A stretch of DNA of 64,000 nucleotides from Streptomyces flavofungini (lineage in GTDB: Bacteria; Actinomycetota; Actinomycetes; Streptomycetales; Streptomycetaceae), in the NCBI RefSeq assembly GCF_014650815.1, contig NZ_BMVR01000018.1, positions 62,001 through 126,000 of the forward strand. Direction: 5' to 3'. Below the pieces are notes generated by a model. The model saw only the letters and a program-made list of their open reading frames with translations, had not been told where the DNA came from and ran no database searches. Shown here piece after piece: positions 58,513-64,000 of this stretch. The position numbers and the translations under genes were made by a program. Position 1 is the stretch's first letter. Each line of letters opens with the position of its first letter.

Positions 58513-59352
58513 ATGCCCCAGCACACGTCAGGGTCCGACCGGGCGGCAGTTCCCCCAGCCGCCCGAAGCGGCGAGCGGGAGCGGCCACCCGCTCCCACGT
58601 CGCTGGACGAGCTGTGGCGGTCGTACAAGACGACGGGTGACGGGCGGCTGCGCGAGCAGCTGATCCTGCACTACTCGCCACTCGTGAAGTACGTCGCGGG
58701 CCGCGTGAGCGTCGGCCTGCCGCCCAACGTCGAGCAGGCGGACTTCGTGTCGTCCGGGGTCTTCGGGCTCATCGACGCGATCGAGAAGTTCGACATCGAC
58801 CGGTCGATCAAGTTCGAGACGTACGCGATCACGCGGATCCGGGGCGCGATGATCGACGAGCTGCGGGCGCTCGACTGGATCCCCCGGTCCGTACGGCAGA
58901 AGGCGCGCAACGTGGAGCGGGCCTACGCCACGCTGGAGGCGCGACTGCGGCGCACCCCGTCCGAGGGCGAGGTCGCCGCCGAGATGGGCATCCAGGTGGA
59001 GGAACTGCACGCGGTCTTCAGTCAGTTGTCGCTGGCGAACGTCGTCGCCCTGGAGGAGCTGCTGCACGTCGGCGGCGAGGGCGACCGGCTGAGCCTGATG
59101 GACACGCTGGAGGACACCGCCGCCGACAACCCCGTCGAGGTCGCCGAGGGCCGTGAGCTGCGGCGGCTGCTGGCGCGGGCGATCAACACGCTGCCCGAGC
59201 GCGAGAAGACCGTCGTGACGCTGTACTACTACGAAGGGCTCACGCTCGCCGAGATCGGCAATGTGCTCGGGGTGACAGAGAGCAGGGTCAGCCAGATCCA
59301 CACCAAGTCGGTGCTGCAGCTGCGGGCGAAGCTGGCCAGTTTCGGTCGGTGA
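58513..59352 (+). CDS. whiG: RNA polymerase sigma factor WhiG
   Basis: WhiG (sigma-28/FliA family) commits aerial hyphae to sporulation by activating whiH and whiI, and is held inactive by the anti-sigma factor RsiG with c-di-GMP. The 279-residue protein has region 2 (LDELWRSYKTTGD..., LILHYSPLVKYVAGRVSVGL, SGVFGLIDAIEKFD, FETYAITRIRGAMIDELR), region 3 (RTPSEGEVAAEMGI) and region 4 (LPEREKTVVTLYYYEGLTLA, ESRVSQIHTKSVLQLRAKL). The ATG at 58513 gives the well-known MPQHTSGSDRAA start. The upstream frame to 58342 is not coding. Confidence 0.97.
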   Translation: MPQHTSGSDRAAVPPAARSGERERPPAPTSLDELWRSYKTTGDGRLREQLILHYSPLVKYVAGRVSVGLPPNVEQADFVSSGVFGLIDAIEKFDIDRSIKFETYAITRIRGAMIDELRALDWIPRSVRQKARNVERAYATLEARLRRTPSEGEVAAEMGIQVEELHAVFSQLSLANVVALEELLHVGGEGDRLSLMDTLEDTAADNPVEVAEGRELRRLLARAINTLPEREKTVVTLYYYEGLTLAEIGNVLGVTESRVSQIHTKSVLQLRAKLASFGR

Positions 59353-59412
59353 GGGCGTCGGCGGGGGAGCTGAATCGTCCCTGCCCGTGCCGCGCCCGGC
59401 CCCCGCGCCGTC

Positions 59413-59471
59413 GCTGCCAGGCGGAATGGCTGCCTGGCGGACTCCCGTGGCGGGCGCCACGTCCGTAAAGT
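59413..59471 (+). promoter_or_regulatory. Operator-promoter of the TetR gene
   Basis: Two dyads lie here: GCCAGGC (59416-59422) with GCCTGGC (59432-59438), and CGTGGCG (59446-59452) with CGCCACG (59455-59461). They are followed by TAAAGT (59466-59471), which ends six bases before the GTG at 59478. This fits an autoregulated, leaderless tetR-type gene. Confidence 0.45.
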
Positions 59472-59477
59472 GGGAAC

Positions 59478-60059
59478 GTGCCAAGGATTCGAGCGGCCTC
59501 TGTGGCCGAGCACCGGTCGATGCAGCGAGGCGCCCTGCTGGACGCCGCGCGATCCCTGCTGTCCGAAGGCGGTACGGAGGCGTTGACGTTCCCGGCGCTC
59601 GCCGAGCGCACGGGTCTCGCGCGCTCGTCCGTCTACGAGTACTTCCGCTCGCGGGCCGCCGTCGTCGAAGAGCTCTGCGAGGTCGACTTCCCCGTCTGGG
59701 CGGCGGAGGTCTCGGCGGCCATGGAGGCGGCGGAGACGCCTGAGGCGCAGGTCGAGGCGTATGTGCGGCGGCAGCTTGCGCTGGTCGGGGACCGGCGGCA
59801 CCGGGCCGTTGTGGCGATTTCGGCCAGTGAGCTCGATGCGAGGGCGCGGGAGAAGATCCGGGCCGCGCACGGTGGGCTTGTGGCCATGATCGTGGAGGCG
59901 TTGGCTGCGTTGGGGCATCGCGAGCCGCGGATGGCTGCGATGTTGCTTCAGGGGATTGTGGATGCCGCGGTGCGGCGTATTGAGCTTGGGGTGGCCGAGG
60001 AGCCCGGCGCCATTACGGAGGCGGCCGTGGCCATGGCTCTGCGGGGCGTCCAGGGCTGA
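59478..60059 (+). CDS. TetR-family transcriptional regulator
   Basis: The 193-residue protein has the TetR helix-turn-helix in RGALLDAARSLLSEGGTEAL and FPALAERTGLARSSVYEYFRS, followed by an all-helical ligand domain. No partner gene (pump or enzyme) lies next to it; the neighbours are whiG and a convergent M23 gene. The regulated target is therefore unknown and may be distant or itself. The GTG at 59478 begins VPRIRAASVAEH. Two perfect dyads lie just upstream. Confidence 0.9.
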   Translation: MPRIRAASVAEHRSMQRGALLDAARSLLSEGGTEALTFPALAERTGLARSSVYEYFRSRAAVVEELCEVDFPVWAAEVSAAMEAAETPEAQVEAYVRRQLALVGDRRHRAVVAISASELDARAREKIRAAHGGLVAMIVEALAALGHREPRMAAMLLQGIVDAAVRRIELGVAEEPGAITEAAVAMALRGVQG

Positions 60060-60188
60060 GGCCTCTGGCCGGGGGCCTTGGGCGGGGCGGAGCCCGAGGG
60101 TGACAGTGGTCAGAGTGGGCGTTCAGGGCGCCCGACACCGGGGGCTGTGCCCACCCGTGCCGCCCTGCGGCACGATTGCCCACAGCGG

Positions 60189-60845
60189 TCACCGGGAGGG
60201 GGGTCTCACCGGTGCTCCCGTCAGTGGCAATAGTCGCGACGGTGCGTGGCCCAAGAGCCACGGCGGCAGCAGGCTCAGAGGGTTCACGTAGGTGTCCGCT
60301 TTGAGCAGGCCCCAGTGGATGCAGGCCGTGGGGCAGTGGAAGCGGGCGGCGGACTCGACCGTGCCGAGGGTGGTGCCTGTGGTCACCCTCGCGCCCTTCT
60401 TCAGGGTGGGCCGTACTGGCTCGTAGGTCGTGCGCAGGGGTGGGGCGCCCGTGCCCGACAGTTCCACGGAGACCACCCCGCGGCCGCCGACCCGGCCCGC
60501 GAAGGACACCCGGCCCGGCGCCACCGCGCGGACGGGGGAGCCCGGCGCCGTCGCCAGGTCCACGCCCCGGTGCCCCGCCCCGTACTCCGTCGCCGGCGGC
60601 TCCCACCCCCGTACCACCGACGGACGCACCCCCACCGGCCAAGCGCGGCCCACGACCGGAACCCGACCCTCACCCGCCCCCGGCGGCGGCTCCGGCCCCG
60701 ACGGAAGGGCCGCGGCCCGGCGCTCCGGCCCCACCCGCCCCGCCCCCGCCACCCCCACGGACGAGCAGGCCAGCACAAGCAGCACCGTCACCCGCACCAC
60801 CACACACGTCACGCCCCGCAGCCGGGGCAGTCGCTCATACGTCAT
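60189..60845 (-). CDS. M23/LytM-fold secreted protein with altered active site
   Basis: The 218-residue product has a hydrophobic N-terminal signal (VTCVVVRVTVLLVLACSSVG) and a LytM domain (GAGHRGVDLATAPGSPVRAV through CIHWGLLKADTYVNPL). His-92 and Asp-96 of the HxxxD zinc motif are present. The usual HxH motif is CIH (Cys-175, His-177), so the catalytic His is replaced by Cys. Peptidoglycan binding or activation of another hydrolase is more likely than peptidase activity. The ATG at 60845 is one option; an ATG at 60872 would extend the basic N-terminus. Neither has a clear ribosome site. It is divergent from rpsB. Confidence 0.8.
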   Translation of the reverse strand: MTYERLPRLRGVTCVVVRVTVLLVLACSSVGVAGAGRVGPERRAAALPSGPEPPPGAGEGRVPVVGRAWPVGVRPSVVRGWEPPATEYGAGHRGVDLATAPGSPVRAVAPGRVSFAGRVGGRGVVSVELSGTGAPPLRTTYEPVRPTLKKGARVTTGTTLGTVESAARFHCPTACIHWGLLKADTYVNPLSLLPPWLLGHAPSRLLPLTGAPVRPPSR

Positions 60846-60926
60846 ACGAGAACGGTCCCGTCCCGAGCGCATCCGCAGGGATCATGGCCGGGAACTGTGG
60901 ACTACCAGCCGGTTGTGGACAGCGGC

Positions 60927-60957
60927 GTCACCCGCCGCCCCGCGGGTCCCGTACACT
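60927..60957 (+). promoter_or_regulatory. Possible rpsB promoter
   Basis: TACACT (60952-60957) is a good -10 element. A GTCACC at 60927-60932 is a poor -35 at 19 bases. Transcripts would carry a leader of about 150 bases before rpsB. Confidence 0.35.
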
Positions 60958-61115
60958 TCATGTGGCGATCCGGGTCACCGGGTCGACTTCGCACGCCCCG
61001 ACATCAGGCTCTCGTAGAGCCGACGGTGTCAGCGCCTTTCGGTCCCGTACGCGAGTACGTGGCACGGCGCGAGCCGGGCGTCAGGACATAACCGAGAACA
61101 CCAAGGAGTACGGCC

Positions 61116-62045
61116 ATGGCCGTCGTCACGATGCGGGAGCTGCTGGAAAGCGGCGTCCACTTCGGTCACCAGACCCGCCGTTGGAACCCGAAGATGAAGC
61201 GCTTCATCTTCACGGAGCGCAACGGCATCTACATCATCGACCTTCTCCAGTCGCTGTCGTACATCGACCGCGCCTACGAGTTCGTCAAGGAGACCGTCGC
61301 CCACGGCGGCACGGTCATGTTCGTCGGCACGAAGAAGCAGGCGCAGGAGGCCATCGCCGAGCAGGCCACCCGCGTCGGCATGCCCTTCGTCAACCAGCGC
61401 TGGCTGGGCGGCATGCTCACCAACTTCTCGACCGTCTACAAGCGTCTGCAGCGCCTCAAGGAGCTCGAGCAGATCGACTTCGAGGACGTCGCCGCGTCGG
61501 GTCTCACCAAGAAGGAGCTTCTCGTGCTCTCGCGCGAGAAGGCCAAGCTGGAGAAGACCCTCGGTGGTATCCGCGAGATGTCCAAGGTGCCCAGCGCCGT
61601 CTGGATCGTGGACACCAAGAAGGAGCACATCGCGGTCGGTGAGGCCCGGAAGCTCAACATCCCGGTCGTCGCCATCCTCGACACCAACTGTGACCCCGAC
61701 GAGGTCGACTACAAGATCCCGGGCAACGACGACGCGATCCGCTCCGTCACCCTGCTCACCCGCGTGATCGCCGACGCCGTCGCCGAGGGCCTCATCGCCC
61801 GTTCCGGCGTCGCCACCGGTGACTCGAAGCCGGGCGAGAAGGCCGCTGGCGAGCCGCTCGCCGAGTGGGAGCGCGACCTGCTCGAGGGCGAGAAGAAGGC
61901 CGACGACGCCGAGGCCCCCAAGGCCGACGAGGCGCCCAAGGCCGACGCCGCCGAGGCCGTCGAGGCCCCGAAGGCCGACGAGGCGCCGGCCGAGGCCGTC
62001 GCCGAGACCGTCGAGGCCCCCGCCGCGGAGGCCGAGCAGGCCTGA
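61116..62045 (+). CDS. rpsB: 30S ribosomal protein S2
   Basis: The 309-residue S2 has the conserved AVVTMRELLESGVHFGHQTR, KRFIFTERNGIYIIDLLQSL, FVNQRWLGGMLTNF and PVVAILDTNCDPDEVDYKIP. An Ala/Glu/Lys/Asp-rich tail of about 65 residues follows with repeated EAPKADEAP units, common in streptomycetes. The ATG at 61116 has AAGGAG nine bases upstream. tsf follows after an intergenic hairpin. Confidence 0.97.
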   Translation: MAVVTMRELLESGVHFGHQTRRWNPKMKRFIFTERNGIYIIDLLQSLSYIDRAYEFVKETVAHGGTVMFVGTKKQAQEAIAEQATRVGMPFVNQRWLGGMLTNFSTVYKRLQRLKELEQIDFEDVAASGLTKKELLVLSREKAKLEKTLGGIREMSKVPSAVWIVDTKKEHIAVGEARKLNIPVVAILDTNCDPDEVDYKIPGNDDAIRSVTLLTRVIADAVAEGLIARSGVATGDSKPGEKAAGEPLAEWERDLLEGEKKADDAEAPKADEAPKADAAEAVEAPKADEAPAEAVAETVEAPAAEAEQA

Positions 62046-62119
62046 CTTCGGCGCCGGCCGCTCGAGCGCGCGGCCACAACGGCCGCGAGCAGCGGCGGCT
62101 GCTGAAGCATCGGCTGCTG

Positions 62120-62157
62120 ACGGCGGGGGTCCGTGCCACGAGCGCGGCCCCCGCCGT
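62120..62157 (+). terminator. Attenuator-like hairpin between rpsB and tsf
   Basis: ACGGCGGGGG (62120-62129) and CCCCCGCCGT (62148-62157) form a perfect 10-bp stem with an 18-base loop, 42 bases before tsf. There is no U tract. It may end part of the rpsB transcripts and so adjust the S2 to EF-Ts ratio. Confidence 0.6.
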
Positions 62158-62199
62158 TCACCCGTAGATCTTCGACTTCGAGAAAGATTTCCGAGAATC

Positions 62200-63036
62200 A
62201 TGGCGAACTACACCGCCGCTGACGTCAAGAAGCTCCGTGAGCTCACGGGCGCCGGCATGATGGACTGCAAGAAGGCGCTGGACGAGGCCGACGGCGATGT
62301 CGACAAGGCCGTCGAGGCCCTGCGCATCAAGGGCCAGAAGGGCGTCGCCAAGCGCGAGGGCCGCTCCGCCGAGAACGGCGCCGTGGTCTCCCTCATCGCC
62401 GACGACAACACCTCCGGTGTCATCGTCGAGCTCAAGTGCGAGACGGACTTCGTCGCCAAGGGCGAGAAGTTCCAGGCCGTGGCGAACAACCTCGCCGCCC
62501 ACGTCGCCAAGACCTCCCCGGCCGACATCGAGGCGCTGCTCGCCTCCGAGATCGAGGCCGGCAAGACGGTCCAGGCGTACGTCGACGAGGCCAACGCCAA
62601 CCTCGGCGAGAAGATCGTCCTGGACCGCTTCGCGCAGTTCAGCGACGGCTTCGTCTTCGCGTACATGCACCGCACCATGCCCGACCTGCCCCCGCAGATC
62701 GGTGTTCTGGTCGAGCTGGACAAGGCCGACGCCGACACCGCCAAGGGCATCGCGCAGCACATCGCCGCCTTCGCGCCGAAGTACCTCACCCGTGAGGACG
62801 TTCCGGCCGAGGTCGTCGAGACCGAGCGTCGCGTCGCCGAGGAGACCACCCGCGCCGAGGGCAAGCCGGAGGCCGCGCTCCCGAAGATCGTCGAGGGTCG
62901 CGTCAACGGCTTCTTCAAGGAGGCCACCCTTCTTGGCCAGCCCTACGCGCTGGACAACAAGAAGTCGGTCGAGAAGGTCCTGGCCGAGGCCGGTGTCACC
63001 CTGAAGCGCTTCTCGCGCATCAAGGTCGGCATCTGA
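62200..63036 (+). CDS. tsf: Elongation factor Ts
   Basis: EF-Ts exchanges GDP on EF-Tu. The 278-residue protein has the N-terminal ANYTAADVKKLRELTGAGMMD, the signature ELKCETDFVAKGEKFQ, the second domain and the C-terminal GFFKEATLLGQPYALDNKKSV and LKRFSRIKVGI. The ATG at 62200 is preceded by GAAAGATTTCCGAGA. It follows rpsB by 154 bases and is separated from pyrH by two hairpins. Confidence 0.97.
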   Translation: MANYTAADVKKLRELTGAGMMDCKKALDEADGDVDKAVEALRIKGQKGVAKREGRSAENGAVVSLIADDNTSGVIVELKCETDFVAKGEKFQAVANNLAAHVAKTSPADIEALLASEIEAGKTVQAYVDEANANLGEKIVLDRFAQFSDGFVFAYMHRTMPDLPPQIGVLVELDKADADTAKGIAQHIAAFAPKYLTREDVPAEVVETERRVAEETTRAEGKPEAALPKIVEGRVNGFFKEATLLGQPYALDNKKSVEKVLAEAGVTLKRFSRIKVGI

Positions 63037-63053
63037 GTCCGGACCACGATCAG

Positions 63054-63078
63054 CGGTGGACCCCGCTAGGGTCTACCG
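63054..63078 (+). terminator. tsf terminator
   Basis: CGGTGGACCC (63054-63063) pairs with GGGTCTACCG (63069-63078), ten base pairs with one G-U, around the loop CGCTA, 17 bases after the tsf stop. Confidence 0.6.
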
Positions 63079-63183
63079 CGGTCGCCCGCGTGCGCGGCGG
63101 CGTACGCGACGGGAGTGACGCCGTACGCGAAGGCACGGGAAACGGGCCTTCGCACGCGACGGACGACCGCAAGATCTGACGAG

Positions 63184-63233
63184 GAGGCCATTGCCGAGCA
63201 TGGGATGAACACCACCCCACCGGCAATGGCCTC
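63184..63233 (+). terminator. Strong hairpin in the pyrH leader
   Basis: GAGGCCATTGCCG (63184-63196) and CGGCAATGGCCTC (63221-63233) form a perfect 13-bp stem, extendable by wobble pairs, with a 24-base loop. It lies 28 bases before the pyrH start, so it may be an attenuator of pyrH rather than only a terminator of tsf. Confidence 0.6.
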
Positions 63234-63261
63234 TTCGTATGTGCACCACAAGGAGAACTCC

Positions 63262-64000
63262 ATGACCAAGGCCGACACCAAGAGTGACGACGGCAAAGTA
63301 GCCGGGCGCTTCCTGCTGAAGCTGTCCGGCGAGGCGTTCGCCGGAGGCGGCGGACTCGGCGTCGACCCCGATGTGGTGCACAACATCGCCCGCGAGATCG
63401 CGGCCGTCGTGCGGGACGGCGCGCAGATCGCCGTCGTCATCGGCGGCGGCAACTTCTTCCGCGGCGCCGAGCTGCAGCAGCGCGGCATGGACCGGGCCCG
63501 CTCCGACTACATGGGCATGCTCGGCACGGTCATGAACTGCCTCGCCCTGCAGGACTTCCTGGAGAAGGAAGGCATCGACTCCCGCGTGCAGACCGCCATC
63601 ACCATGGGGCAGGTCGCCGAGCCGTACATCCCGCTGCGCGCGGTGCGGCACCTGGAGAAGGGCCGCGTCGTCATCTTCGGCGCCGGCATGGGCATGCCGT
63701 ACTTCTCCACCGACACCACGGCCGCCCAGCGGGCCCTGGAGATCGACGCCGAGGCCCTGCTCATGGGCAAGAACGGGGTCGACGGCGTCTACGACTCCGA
63801 CCCCAAGACCAACCCGGACGCGGTGAAGTTCGACGCCCTCGGGTACGGCGAGGTCATCACCCGCGACCTGAAGGTCGCCGACGCCACCGCGGTCACGCTG
63901 TGCCGGGACAACAAGCTGCCCATCCTGGTCTTCGAACTCCTCGCCGAGGGCAATATCGCGCGGGCCGTCAAGGGTGAGAAGATCGGCACTCTCGTGGGCG
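63262..64000 (+). CDS. pyrH: UMP kinase (3' end outside the window)
   Basis: PyrH phosphorylates UMP to UDP and is a hexameric amino-acid-kinase-fold enzyme regulated by GTP and UTP. The 246 codons visible include RFLLKLSGEAFAGGGGLGVD, VVIGGGNFFRGAELQQRGMD, the DYMGMLGTVMNCLALQDFLE helix and GKNGVDGVYDSDPKTNPDA. About a dozen C-terminal residues are missing at the window edge. The ATG at 63262 has AAGGAG seven bases upstream. An in-frame ATG at 63205 would add 19 residues but lies within the leader hairpin loop. The ribosome-recycling factor gene is the expected next gene. Confidence 0.95.
   Translation, partial: MTKADTKSDDGKVAGRFLLKLSGEAFAGGGGLGVDPDVVHNIAREIAAVVRDGAQIAVVIGGGNFFRGAELQQRGMDRARSDYMGMLGTVMNCLALQDFLEKEGIDSRVQTAITMGQVAEPYIPLRAVRHLEKGRVVIFGAGMGMPYFSTDTTAAQRALEIDAEALLMGKNGVDGVYDSDPKTNPDAVKFDALGYGEVITRDLKVADATAVTLCRDNKLPILVFELLAEGNIARAVKGEKIGTLVG

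Noticed and set aside
60880..60925. Pair of TGTGGAC motifs before rpsB as true DnaA boxes
   Set aside because: They differ from the consensus at one and two positions and lie in a promoter region where chance matches are likely; mentioned only as weak support elsewhere.

Overview
The window is about 72% G+C, uses mostly GTG/ATG starts with GGAGG-type ribosome sites, and carries whiG, nsdA, glcP and the four clustered sip signal peptidases. Together these place it in the core of a Streptomyces chromosome (or a very close relative). From memory, the gene order ddlA-thiL-thiD-rpmB-recG-rsmD-coaD-rpmF-rnc-mutM-smc-glcP-ftsY-nsdA-amtB-glnK-glnD-ffh-rpsP-rimM-trmD-rplS-sipWXYZ-comM-dprA-whiG-rpsB-tsf-pyrH matches the S. 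coelicolor SCO5560-SCO5626 segment. No database could be searched, so names rest on motifs and recognised sequence.

Layout. 0-9 kb: cell-wall ddlA, a minus-strand pair (stand-alone Lrp ligand domain and a DUF3515 lipoprotein), the overlapping thiL-thiD pair, then an accessory pair (FAD monooxygenase and a 1004-aa SARP/NB-ARC regulator) and rpmB. 9-18 kb: FakA-like DhaL protein, recG, rsmD, coaD, a DivIVA-like coiled-coil protein with a prion-like tail, DUF177-rpmF-rnc, mutM. 18-22 kb: a divergent HxlR/flavodoxin pair, a secreted CAP-domain protein, acylphosphatase and a small coiled-coil protein. 22-32 kb: smc, the glucose permease, a LLM flavoprotein with an NCS1 permease, ftsY. 32-41 kb: a primase/polymerase-domain protein, nsdA, the nitrogen operon amtB-glnK-glnD with an upstream GlnR-like box, and ffh. 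41-47 kb: a second-type ftsH, a methyltransferase, a compact ProRS and a putative HExxH zinc protein. 47-54 kb: the translation operon rpsP-KH-rimM-trmD-rplS followed by four signal peptidase I genes and a Nudix hydrolase. 54-60 kb: DUF2469, yraN-comM-dprA, whiG and a TetR regulator. 60-64 kb: a degenerate M23 protein, then rpsB-tsf-pyrH (pyrH runs off the window).

Functionally the region joins ribosome assembly and tRNA modification with protein export (ftsY, ffh, four signal peptidases, FtsH), nitrogen sensing, chromosome organisation (smc) and developmental control (nsdA, whiG, RNase III). I found no phage, insertion sequence, CRISPR array, tRNA or rRNA. The most unusual signals are small: five-copy 9-bp minisatellites, lineage-type low-complexity insertions in otherwise conserved proteins, a phased GATC array before smc, a terminator half repeated in tandem after ftsY, several clean palindromic operators, and a DnaA-box match in front of the DNA-processing operon.
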